Shown piece after piece: positions 17,701 through 24,628 of a stretch of DNA of 39,662 nucleotides (positions are counted from its first letter, which is position 1; every line of letters starts with the position of its first letter). Under the pieces are notes generated by a model. It saw only the letters and a program-made list of their open reading frames with translations, was not told the origin of the DNA and ran no database searches. Position numbers and translations under genes: made by a program. The DNA is from Spirochaetaceae bacterium. Lineage in GTDB: Bacteria > Spirochaetota > Spirochaetia > Treponematales > Treponemataceae. The stretch is taken from assembly GCA_017618015.1 (NCBI GenBank), contig JAFZVC010000011.1:1-39662 (forward strand), given 5' to 3'.

Positions 17701-20700
17701 TTTACAAGCCTGTTCAGTGCATCGTAAGTGTATTCGGTTGTCCTACTGTTTCTGTCGGTCGTTCTGTAAGGATTACCGTCCGGATTTGTCACAGAAGAAG
17801 CCATGATTCCCTCTTCATGACCGGCTCCGATAAGCGTTCCTGTTGCGTCATACGCATAAACGTTGAATCCGCCATATGAAGACTGAGCTTTTTTAAGCCT
17901 GCCCGCGGGCGAATATTCCCGTGACGATGTGATACCAGATGCATCCGTTGCTGCTACAGGACGTGACCATGCGTCGTATTCTGTTACTGTGCTCAATCCG
18001 TCAGGAGCCGTCACTGTTAGACGCGTTCCGTTCTGCGTGATTTCACGTTTGTATGACACTGAATAAGAATCTTCTGTTATGGAGCGAAGCTTGTCCAAAT
18101 CTGCTCCTGCTTCTTCAAGCTGTTCATCAGTACACTTTATTCGATGAACTTTCGTTATTTCGTTTGTCTGGTTGCCGTTCGTGTCTGTGTAATCATATAT
18201 CGTTACAATTATGCTGTCGCTGGAACGAATTAGTTCCGCAATAGGTTCTCCACCTGGAAGATATCTGTATTCGGCAGTAACTATTGGGGGAGCGTCTTCT
18301 CCTTCTGAGAGCGTTCGTTTTATTGGCAAATGTCGTCTGTCATAAGTGACTTTTGTGAAGCGGGTTTCGCCTGTTATCGTGTCTTTTTCTTCTACGGATA
18401 TACAGTCTTTACGGTTGTCGGTGGTGTATGTGGTGATTAATCCATTTTTTGATGTGACTGTGGTTTCCCTACCATTGTAAGAATAGCTTTCCTCTGTCTT
18501 ACCGTTTATTGAATATGATAAAACTCTGTTTCGTCCGTCATAAGTCCATGTTTCTTTTATGATAATTGCGCTTCCGGTAATATCAGTTAATCCGGATGTT
18601 CCGTCGCCAATTATTCTTTCTGTAAGGTTGCCATTAATATCGTATGAAAACCGTTGTGTATAGCTTGTCCCGTCAGCCCTGAACATTGTTACTGATGTCA
18701 TTTGACCTTTCGCATCGTATTCATAGGAGTAGAGTGTCTTTCCTCCGCATCGTAAAGCGATAAGGTTTCCATGAGTGTCACGAATATATTCATAAGAAAC
18801 GCCATCCCTGTCTTTGTACGATGTTATCTGACCATATACGTCATATGTCCATGATTCATAGCTTCCATCACTGTAATTTGCACTTGTTTTGTCGCCGAAT
18901 GTATTGTAAATGTAGTCTGTTTTATTTCCGTTGAGTTTTTCCCAGATGACGTTTCCGTCGATGTCGTATCCGTATTCTTTTACTGTGCCGTCCGCATCAA
19001 TCTGCTTTGTGAGTTGATGATTCTCATCGTATTCGTATAGTGTCACAATTCCGGAATGTGTCGTATGCTCAACTTTTTTGCCGCTCTGGCTATACGAGAA
19101 TGTTTCCCATTCGCCTTCCTCGTTGCTTGTTCTGCTTACAAGTTTTGCACCATCGCGAACATAACCGTATTCTATGCGGACTATGCTTCCATCCGGTTTT
19201 TGTATTGAATCAAGATAGTCGCCGCTACAGTCCATATAGCCGAACGATATAGTATCGCCGTCATTATCTTTTACGGCGGAAAGCCTTCCGTTGCTGTAAT
19301 TGTATTCAACACGGTCTGATGCGTCGCGTGCGTTGACAATTGCAGATATTCTTTCGGCGCGCCTTTCGATTGCCCACAATTTGTTTCCATTCGCACTGAT
19401 TGAAACAGTCTCGCCGTTTTCGTAACCGATTGTGATATTATTACTGTTACGGTCAGTTATAGAACGCAGCATTCCGTCCGCTCCATAGAGCCATGCTGTA
19501 CCGTCTCTTTTTGTGAGCGTGAAGTTTCCGTTCGGATTTATGCGCAGCGTGTCAGTACCGCCTGAAATACATACTGTTTCTGCGCCGTTCGGGTATGGGT
19601 TTCCTGTGCCGTCTGGCGTTGGCTGGGCTTCTGTTATCACTTCGTACAAACTTTTCCTGCCGTACGTGTCGTATACGGTGATTACCTGTGTACCGATATC
19701 AGTATGGTCGTTGAATCCATAGCCGCGTTCTGCGCGAGTATTGCATTTTCTGTTATATGCCGAAAGATCGGCAATCAGTTTAAGAGAAGCGGCTGAGGTT
19801 TGATATAAACCTAATTGCCGTTCGAATTCTGTTATGTAGTTATCTGTTTCTCTTAGAATTTCATCCTTATCAGTTTTAAACTCTTCAAGAATATCCTTTA
19901 ACACACCTAGTTTGGTGTTAAGGTTTCTTATACAGTCTTTTATTTCTTGATATGATTTATAATTGCAATTTTCTAAAGTATCAATTGCTGAGTCTGTGGT
20001 TCCTATGTCTTCTGTTAATTTATTAATACTGTTACTGTATTCAATTTCAAGATTGTCTCTATTTGTTTTTAAACTGCTAAGTTCACTTGTTAACGTATAA
20101 ATTGAATTCATAGTTTCTAAATAAGTTTGTTCAGAAGATATTGAAGTTCCGCGTATTATACGTGTATCAAGACTGAAAAACCATTTGCGACCGAGACTAT
20201 CGCCCTTGTTTTCCTCACTTTGGTAATGACGTCCTAATTCTAATATTGCATTTCCTATGGATACTGAAATATCTGCCTCATCATATCTGTACTGACCGCT
20301 TGTCATAAGAACAGGGTCTCCTAGTTGTTCAGAATTTGACTGATCAATTTCTTCCTGAGATTGTTCTACAACAGATTCGTCTATTTTTGCACAATAAAAT
20401 GTGTGAATAGTTCGTTGATAGGTAGCCGATCCGATGATTTTCTCGTTCGCCGGTACTTTTGTGAAACCGCCAATAGTTTTTCTTGTTTCTTCTGACTGGT
20501 CGTACTTTTCTGCAATCTGATTATGCAATTCTTCTGCGATGAGTGCTTCATTTTCTGGGGTGTCGAGTTCCTCTGGAATATAATATCCAATAGTATAAGT
20601 ACGCGCTACTTGTTTGGATGGAACGCCGTGATTTCCATCCTCGTCAATATAATATTTCGGGTCAGTAGGATCTTCCCCTTCAGGAACCGTCACTTCAGAA

Positions 20701-20858
20701 CCATCTTCTGCCCGATATTTATTGTCACCCAATGGAAACGGATCTGATACAGTTACATATTCTGTTATCTCAACTTGTTTCAAGACTAAAGCTGCATGAA
20801 TCTGTACCGCCGTTAAAAGTAACAGCATGATGGCAAAAAAAGTTTTTTTCGTTTTCAT
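14739..20858 (-). CDS. Giant exported RHS/YD-repeat protein with C-terminal M23 peptidase domain
   Basis: It has 2,039 residues. A Sec signal peptide ends at QIHA (about residue 22). A DUF6531-like start of the RHS cage follows (GDPVLMTSGQYRYDEADISV, about 180-235), interrupted by a coiled-coil insert of about 135 residues (238-372). Dozens of YD repeats run to about 1780. The conserved RHS core end (YDYGFRDYSPTLARFTTPDP, then NFVDKWGL) finishes at 1858. The remaining 181 residues form an M23 metallopeptidase domain with intact zinc motifs HTGVD (His1925, Asp1929) and HLHYE (His2008, His2010). By family knowledge the RHS shell encloses and autocleaves off a C-terminal toxin; M23 domains cut peptide cross-links of peptidoglycan. 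No VgrG, PAAR or type VI gene is near, so export is by Sec. ACGGAGGTATT precedes the ATG. The tip and the insert are A+T-rich, which suggests modular exchange. It could also be a cell-surface or wall-remodelling protein. Confidence 0.92.
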   Translation of the reverse strand: MKTKKTFFAIMLLLLTAVQIHAALVLKQVEITEYVTVSDPFPLGDNKYRAEDGSEVTVPEGEDPTDPKYYIDEDGNHGVPSKQVARTYTIGYYIPEELDTPENEALIAEELHNQIAEKYDQSEETRKTIGGFTKVPANEKIIGSATYQRTIHTFYCAKIDESVVEQSQEEIDQSNSEQLGDPVLMTSGQYRYDEADISVSIGNAILELGRHYQSEENKGDSLGRKWFFSLDTRIIRGTSISSEQTYLETMNSIYTLTSELSSLKTNRDNLEIEYSNSINKLTEDIGTTDSAIDTLENCNYKSYQEIKDCIRNLNTKLGVLKDILEEFKTDKDEILRETDNYITEFERQLGLYQTSAASLKLIADLSAYNRKCNTRAERGYGFNDHTDIGTQVITVYDTYGRKSLYEVITEAQPTPDGTGNPYPNGAETVCISGGTDTLRINPNGNFTLTKRDGTAWLYGADGMLRSITDRNSNNITIGYENGETVSISANGNKLWAIERRAERISAIVNARDASDRVEYNYSNGRLSAVKDNDGDTISFGYMDCSGDYLDSIQKPDGSIVRIEYGYVRDGAKLVSRTSNEEGEWETFSYSQSGKKVEHTTHSGIVTLYEYDENHQLTKQIDADGTVKEYGYDIDGNVIWEKLNGNKTDYIYNTFGDKTSANYSDGSYESWTYDVYGQITSYKDRDGVSYEYIRDTHGNLIALRCGGKTLYSYEYDAKGQMTSVTMFRADGTSYTQRFSYDINGNLTERIIGDGTSGLTDITGSAIIIKETWTYDGRNRVLSYSINGKTEESYSYNGRETTVTSKNGLITTYTTDNRKDCISVEEKDTITGETRFTKVTYDRRHLPIKRTLSEGEDAPPIVTAEYRYLPGGEPIAELIRSSDSIIVTIYDYTDTNGNQTNEITKVHRIKCTDEQLEEAGADLDKLRSITEDSYSVSYKREITQNGTRLTVTAPDGLSTVTEYDAWSRPVAATDASGITSSREYSPAGRLKKAQSSYGGFNVYAYDATGTLIGAGHEEGIMASSVTNPDGNPYRTTDRNSRTTEYTYDALNRLVKVTQAAGSRYFYYDDHGRVTLAVTGGDGSITTADEYTSYEYSDDGRTVTASMGGLYPVSYTLDALGETTSVTDGEGNTRHITYDCAGRATSEKDAYGNITSYEYDVRGLVTKAIYPDGTISEYKYDVYGNMTESILCGKTVWQGRYDSAGRLIEQEGKLSASMAYNYDDAGRLSEVYTAGTLTSSYDYEDNGRTVNVTSGNNHVYTYKYDEFGLLDSETNRSGLTQNYIYDKNDEISSLLRFSGESTSYTESQNGLTRTTSYSDSTSGSVTYTLSGRVKSIKNASGEVVYEYDKGGKLIKQTDTITGETVTYRYDKAGRRTQTIGEGQNLTMSYGKNGELVTIHDSVTNTGYKLEYDSMMREIKRTAENGVRTETMYNQDGSVDCIITRESRGAVITAEAYVYGNDGRKEASIDTEGEVTLYEYDSFGRLSSVLHPDTEATARYEHKIIDDLDITEFRFTASESRYLSKNVYEKVARLQILCHNINSMIPSYRNFRAERFKYDADGNMTERQIGGALIEYTYDADDRLISCANGGKTLRTYSYDDDGNLTKIINPSAPNTTNEFTYDGSGRMVSSITNNEGARQEQAYGYDALGRRVSVSLRTGDNGRSTVRTAYDGTGMNVLREANDRGLTASGAVTIPLGERYRYIDDSTADNGRTSGNTASGDDSMNGTAGFRTRTTLYIGSSPAAVSADGESRYLSGDDIGSVRCVTDAYGMTTATLSYDIFGTPYADSEYGYDDVMFDAIISRAAYAGKPYDQVTGLYDYGFRDYSPTLARFTTPDPIRDGTNWYAYCAGDPVNFVDKWGLTASEKKVLMGENYYNIDYINKNVPERYRNAAINALIEEEKNGLYGPPTDSRRITAGIGGKTSLQNYHTGVDIGAITPGKKGDPIYATADGKVLRNGTTDSGSTRLELSLPYTEDTAVYQHGDFIVEEGSEVKRGQIIGYMSDNGTPNQVHLHYEIRKNGEYAGDDASKIEDPMKHMPAAYR

Positions 20859-21029
20859 AATACCTCCGTTGAGTGGAAACTCCTCATGCTTGTTATTTGG
20901 AAGAGGGGGGTATCATTTGAAAACTTTTACGAGCCAAAATGGAAAAAAATGTATATTTTTTCGGCGATATCAATCTGCTATGGAGAAAATAGAGATATTA
21001 TTTGTGAGTGGTGAAGATATTCCGTGTGG

Positions 21030-21087
21030 ATAAAAAAATACCCCCGGTTTTTAAGACTGCTATCATGTATGGCAGTTTTTCCGGGGG
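21030..21087 (-). terminator. Intrinsic terminator of the transglutaminase-like gene
   Basis: CCCCCGG (21041-21047) pairs with CCGGGGG (21081-21087), and an inner ACTGC (21056-21060) with GCAGT (21072-21076). On the minus strand it is followed by a T-run (A-run on plus at about 21032-21038). Plus-strand T's also follow, so it may work both ways. It separates the RHS gene from the upstream gene; the rest of 20859-21029 shows only the RHS ribosome binding site and no promoter I trust. Confidence 0.85.
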
Positions 21088-21108
21088 CAGTTTTTTATAC
21101 GTGATCGA

Positions 21109-22254
21109 TTAAAAAAAGTTGAAGTCCACGCCAAGCCATTTGTCGGTATTGTTCATATCTTTTGGAACGAGTCCGAAGTCTACTTTCGCTGTTGTTTCAC
21201 CGAGCAGGAATGTGTTGTCGCCAAGTTTGATTTTTGCACCTGGCTTGTCGAGTACGACACCTGTAAGCGCATGGGCATACTCCGCGGACACGAATATGCT
21301 TGTCTTATATCCCATTTGATAGAGAAGAATTGCGACTAGCATTGAGCGGCTGTCGCAGTCAGATCCTTCTCCGCAAAGGATTGCCGTTACAGGTGCAAAA
21401 TCGGAATCGCTCTGCTGACGTTCATAAGGCATTTCCTGCACCCATGAAAGCAATGCCTGCGGAATGCCTTCAGTGCCTTTCAGCGTTCTTTGAAGTTTGT
21501 TCTGTATAGAGAAAGCAGCTTTTTCAAGCCGTGCGCATTCATTTCTGAAGATCTGACGGTAATATCTTTGCCAAGCCTCTTGCCAAAGCTCCGACTGCTG
21601 GTACATGCAAAGAACATCGTATTCGCGCTCGATTACGAACTCGTCGGCTTCGACTGCAGATTTATCAAGCTGCACGGCAATATCAACGCCGGCTATTGTG
21701 ACCGTATGTTTTTCAAGCCCTTCTTCAGGGTATGCGAAAGTGGTCAATGGTCCGGCGCAGTAATAGCTGCCTCTGTCTGTATAAACGCTGTCAATGCAAG
21801 AAATAACGAACAGCATAAGCTGGTCAAAGTATTCATCAGGAGTATATGAAAGAAGGACCAGAATACCGTTTTTCTCCGGCAAAGAAACCGCCGTTCCCCA
21901 GCCTGTCTCCACTGCGCCGTTCAGTACCATCGAAAAAGATGCGATAGTGCATGGATTATTGCGCCACGTAATGTCTGATGTGTCGTATTCTGCCCCAAGG
22001 CTTTTCATCACGTTTTCCATCGCTTTTGCCGACGTTGCATACCGTGAAGTTGGATAAGCGCGAACGATTACAGAAACTGGAAGTTCCGAATGCTCGAACA
22101 TGTATGCATCATTGCCGTTCTTATCCAGAAGCTCGAAACCTTCTGGCAGATCAAGACCATAGCCCCATGTGGGGGAGTGCATCAAGTCGGCTGCAGCCGG
22201 AGAAAGGACTATAAGAATCGTAAGAACGATAAGAAAGCATTTTTTTTCGTGCAT
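21109..22254 (-). CDS. Exported transglutaminase-like cysteine protein
   Basis: A signal peptide covers residues 1-22 (KKCFLIVLTILIVLSPAAA). The middle (about 25-220) has a PsbP/DUF-like beta part (YGLDLPEGFELLDKNG). The C-terminal part (about 280-381) has a transglutaminase-like core: cysteine in GEGSDCDSRSML (Cys300), histidine in EYAHALTGV (His328) and an acidic partner in LLGETTAKVDFG. This Cys-His-acid order matches the family of transglutaminase-fold peptidases/amidases. The substrate cannot be told; bacterial members often act on envelope peptides. GGAGG precedes the ATG, and a 10-bp palindrome lies in the leader. It has its own terminator, so it is not cotranscribed with the RHS gene downstream. 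Confidence 0.78.
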   Translation of the reverse strand: MHEKKCFLIVLTILIVLSPAAADLMHSPTWGYGLDLPEGFELLDKNGNDAYMFEHSELPVSVIVRAYPTSRYATSAKAMENVMKSLGAEYDTSDITWRNNPCTIASFSMVLNGAVETGWGTAVSLPEKNGILVLLSYTPDEYFDQLMLFVISCIDSVYTDRGSYYCAGPLTTFAYPEEGLEKHTVTIAGVDIAVQLDKSAVEADEFVIEREYDVLCMYQQSELWQEAWQRYYRQIFRNECARLEKAAFSIQNKLQRTLKGTEGIPQALLSWVQEMPYERQQSDSDFAPVTAILCGEGSDCDSRSMLVAILLYQMGYKTSIFVSAEYAHALTGVVLDKPGAKIKLGDNTFLLGETTAKVDFGLVPKDMNNTDKWLGVDFNFF

Positions 22255-22287
22255 CAGACACCTCCATTGTCAGTATCGGCATTGGCA

Positions 22288-22314
22288 AGGAATTCTGCAC
22301 TTTTCAGAATTCCT
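22288..22314. repeat. Perfect 10-bp palindrome upstream of the transglutaminase-like gene
   Basis: AGGAATTCTG (22288-22297), seven-base spacer, CAGAATTCCT (22305-22314). It lies 34 bases upstream of the ATG at 22254. No T-run follows in either direction. It can be a repressor operator or a hairpin in the mRNA leader. Confidence 0.6.
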
Positions 22315-22383
22315 ATGATAAAGTAAAAACACATTACAAATTGATAGGTAACAATACGTAGACATATCAAGGTCAAAAACATA

Positions 22384-22415
22384 TTGACAACTTTATCCAA
22401 GTAGTACAAGGTACT
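22384..22415 (+). promoter_or_regulatory. Possible promoter -35 box and operator of the flavoprotein gene
   Basis: A perfect TTGACA lies at 22384-22389, but the -10 box is poor. The inverted repeat AGTAC-AAG-GTACT (22403-22415) covers the region of the -10 box and the only Shine-Dalgarno candidate (AAGG 22408-22411). A regulator bound here would block expression; MarR/HxlR-type redox regulators commonly control such genes, but none is encoded nearby. Confidence 0.4.
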
Positions 22416-22418
22416 TAT

Positions 22419-23099
22419 ATGAATGTACTTGTATTGAATGGCAGTCCCAAAAAGAAAAGCGACACATTTCGTCTTACCGAAAGCTTTTTGAAGGGTTTTA
22501 ACAAAAATCAAAATCATAAAATTGATGTAATCAACGTAATCGACAAGAACATTGCCCCGTGCCAAGGATGTTTCGGATGTTGGGCAAAAATGGACGGATA
22601 CTGTGTTATTCAGGACGACCAAAACGCGATTCTCGATTTATACAAAAATGCAGATATTATTATCTGGAGTTTTCCGCTTTATTGTTATGCAATGCCATCG
22701 CACCTTAAAGCATTGCTTGACAGGACAATTCCTTTAGTGAAGATGAAGATGATCCAGGAAGCAGATGGAACTGTCCGTCACGAGGCACTCGCAGATTTTT
22801 CCAAAATGCATACACTTGTTATCTGCGGATGCGGCTTCCCCGATTGGGACGGCAATTTTGACGGATTGAAAGCCATGTGCAAACAATGTTTCTGTAATCC
22901 GGACATCGTGTGTGTGCCGGAGACCCCGCTTTTGAATGTTCCGGCGGCGGCTGTAGTCGCGGATCCATTGCTCGCGAAATTCGAAAAAGCTGGTGAAGAA
23001 TACGCCGTGTCCTTGACGCTTTCTAAAGAAACCGTCGCAAGCCTGGAAATACCTATGATTCCAAAGGATGAATACATCCGCAACGTGAACGGCATTTAA
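22419..23099 (+). CDS. Flavodoxin-fold NAD(P)H oxidoreductase with four-cysteine cluster motif
   Basis: Cytoplasmic FMN protein of the NADPH-dependent FMN reductase/iron-sulfur flavoprotein group. The FMN phosphate loop is NGSPKKKSDT (7-16); the flavin loop is SFPLYCYAMPSHLKALLDR. Between them stands C48-x2-C51-x2-C54-x7-C62 (PCQGCFGCWAKMDGYC), the compact spacing used for a [4Fe-4S] cluster in iron-sulfur flavoproteins. Five further cysteines occur at about 138-170 (VICGCGF, MCKQCFC). A redox or oxygen/quinone-reducing role fits an anaerobe; the substrate is unknown. The start is the only good ATG; the Shine-Dalgarno AAGG is weak and overlaps a palindrome. The gene stands alone, 101 bases before the next gene, and that gap shows only a GC-rich repeat-like stretch. 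Confidence 0.85.
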   Translation: MNVLVLNGSPKKKSDTFRLTESFLKGFNKNQNHKIDVINVIDKNIAPCQGCFGCWAKMDGYCVIQDDQNAILDLYKNADIIIWSFPLYCYAMPSHLKALLDRTIPLVKMKMIQEADGTVRHEALADFSKMHTLVICGCGFPDWDGNFDGLKAMCKQCFCNPDIVCVPETPLLNVPAAAVVADPLLAKFEKAGEEYAVSLTLSKETVASLEIPMIPKDEYIRNVNGI

Positions 23100-23200
23100 G
23101 CCGCAGTTTTTAATGCGAATATGAGACGGCGCGCAATGCGGTTCGCGCAACGCGCAAAAAGACACAATAATACGCGAATAAAAGGCGGAATCGTTTTTCT

Positions 23201-23893
23201 ATGAAACCGATTGAGATTCTTTATCAGGATGAAGAGATTTTCGTTATAAACAAACCTTCCGGGCTTGCGGTTCAAGGCGGGCAGGGCGTTACTCACTCCG
23301 TGGACAGGGATTTGCCACAGCAGGTCGGGTGCCCTGTTTATCTTGTTCACCGCCTTGACAAGGACACGGCGGGTCTTATGATAGTCGCAAAAAGCCCAGC
23401 CGCCGCCTCTAAGTGGACTAAGCTTGCCGGCTCAGGCGAGGTGAAAAAAGTGTATGAGGCTGTGTGTACAGGAAGAATCTCACCGGAGAAGAGCGTTATA
23501 CGCGAGTCCCTCGTCCAGCATGGAGCCGTGCGCGAAGCGGTGACTCATTACGAAGTTGTGAAAAAGTGGACGGTGGATGCAAATGCAAACGCCAGTGCTG
23601 ATGGCGACTGCGCAAATAACTCCGCGCAGGTCAAAACAATTCCGATGCAGAAAATCCGCCTAAAGCTTGAAACAGGCAGAATGCACCAAATCCGTATACA
23701 TCTAGCAGGGAAGGGCTGTTTCATTGCAGGTGACGACAAGCACGGCGACTTCAAAGCAAACAAGCTGCTTAAAAAAGCATGCGGCATCAAAAGGCTCCTT
23801 TTGGCATCTATATCCCTTGATATCCCGATTTGCGGTGAACGGAAAGTTTTTACAATCCCTCTCCCCGACTATTTTCCGCCAGAAAGCCGGTAG
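23201..23893 (+). CDS. RluA-family RNA pseudouridine synthase
   Basis: Isomerises uridine to pseudouridine in rRNA or tRNA. The catalytic motif HRLDKDTAG places the active Asp at 53; NKPSGLAVQGG and GRMHQIRIHLA are the other family motifs. There is no N-terminal S4 domain, so it is the short RluA/RluC-like type (230 residues). An Ala/Asn/Asp-rich stretch of about 20 residues after KKWTV (roughly 127-147) looks like a low-complexity insertion in a surface loop. The target base cannot be assigned. GGCGG lies rather far (about 13 bases) before the ATG. Confidence 0.93.
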   Translation: MKPIEILYQDEEIFVINKPSGLAVQGGQGVTHSVDRDLPQQVGCPVYLVHRLDKDTAGLMIVAKSPAAASKWTKLAGSGEVKKVYEAVCTGRISPEKSVIRESLVQHGAVREAVTHYEVVKKWTVDANANASADGDCANNSAQVKTIPMQKIRLKLETGRMHQIRIHLAGKGCFIAGDDKHGDFKANKLLKKACGIKRLLLASISLDIPICGERKVFTIPLPDYFPPESR

Positions 23894-23922
23894 GGGGACA
23901 TGCGGTTACAACCTTATGCCCC

Positions 23923-23951
23923 TTGACATAAAGGCTGTTTCTGTTCATCAT
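23923..23951 (+). promoter_or_regulatory. Promoter of the DUF4912/GH57-like operon, leaderless type
   Basis: Perfect TTGACA at 23923-23928, 17 bases, CATCAT (four of six) at 23946-23951. The ATG at 23962 is ten bases later, so the leader would be about four bases. No Shine-Dalgarno is present. Confidence 0.5.
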
Positions 23952-23961
23952 ATCCGTGCTT

Positions 23962-24612
23962 ATGGATACAGTTAATGTAACCCGTTCTTATCTTGAGAGA
24001 CTTTCCACTTCGGACTTGATATCTCTTGCTGATGAATATGGAATCGATATTCCAGAGGATTTGAACAGGAGATTTATAATCGGAGAGCTTCTTGAGGCAA
24101 CTGAAGAGCTAAATGAAGATAAAAAAGATACGATGCATGGAGACGGAGTTGCTCCAGACGGAATAGAGCTTCCGGAATCCTATAATGAGACAACAATAAC
24201 AGCAGTCATGCAGAATCCTGTATGGTGCTATGTATATTGGGATTTCAAGGCAGCTGACAAAGAAAAGATACTTCATACGCCTTCATTTATGACGTTTGTG
24301 CTAAAAGTGACTTTCTTTTCCGATGATGAGAAAGTGACAGAAACATTCGACATAAACATCAGTCCTTCCTGCAGAGAACAGTATGTCCTTCTTCCGTCAT
24401 CGGAAACAGCAGCTCGCATCGATTTGTACGCGGAATTCAAGAATATGGAGCCTGTTTGTCTTGCTAAATCAGGGCTTGTGTATATTCCGAAAGGATGCCC
24501 AGAGCTTGGCGTGACTGCAATCGACAGTGATATTCCAGAGATTATCCGCCTTTCTGGTTTTCCGGAGCTTATAAGAACGCACTATTTGAACCACAGGCAA
24601 TCTTTTTCGTGA
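23962..24612 (+). CDS. DUF4912 protein
   Basis: Cytoplasmic protein of unknown function. The N-terminal part (to about residue 45) resembles a Rho-N/SAP-like helical module (YLERLSTSDLISLADEYGI). The DUF4912 core starts near residue 70 (NPVWCYVYWDF) and continues as an Ig-like beta sandwich. ATG 23962 is preferred to an in-frame GTG at 23956, because the promoter leaves almost no room. In treponemes it usually stands before a GH57-like gene, as here (16 bases between them), so the two likely act together. It might bind polysaccharide or protein; no catalytic residues are apparent. Confidence 0.85.
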   Translation: MDTVNVTRSYLERLSTSDLISLADEYGIDIPEDLNRRFIIGELLEATEELNEDKKDTMHGDGVAPDGIELPESYNETTITAVMQNPVWCYVYWDFKAADKEKILHTPSFMTFVLKVTFFSDDEKVTETFDINISPSCREQYVLLPSSETAARIDLYAEFKNMEPVCLAKSGLVYIPKGCPELGVTAIDSDIPEIIRLSGFPELIRTHYLNHRQSFS

Positions 24613-24628
24613 AAGGGTTTATGTTTTT

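Noticed and set aside
15300..19700. DNA-level tandem repeats or CRISPR-like array within the RHS gene
   Set aside because: The periodicity is the degenerate protein-level YD repeat; the DNA units differ in sequence and length.
14739..20858. Type VI secretion locus around the RHS gene
   Set aside because: The protein has a Sec signal peptide and no VgrG, PAAR, Hcp or adaptor gene lies in the window.
23100..23200. GC-rich repeat-like stretch (several GCGC units) before the pseudouridine synthase gene
   Set aside because: The units do not form a regular repeat or a stable terminator with a T-run; probably chance.
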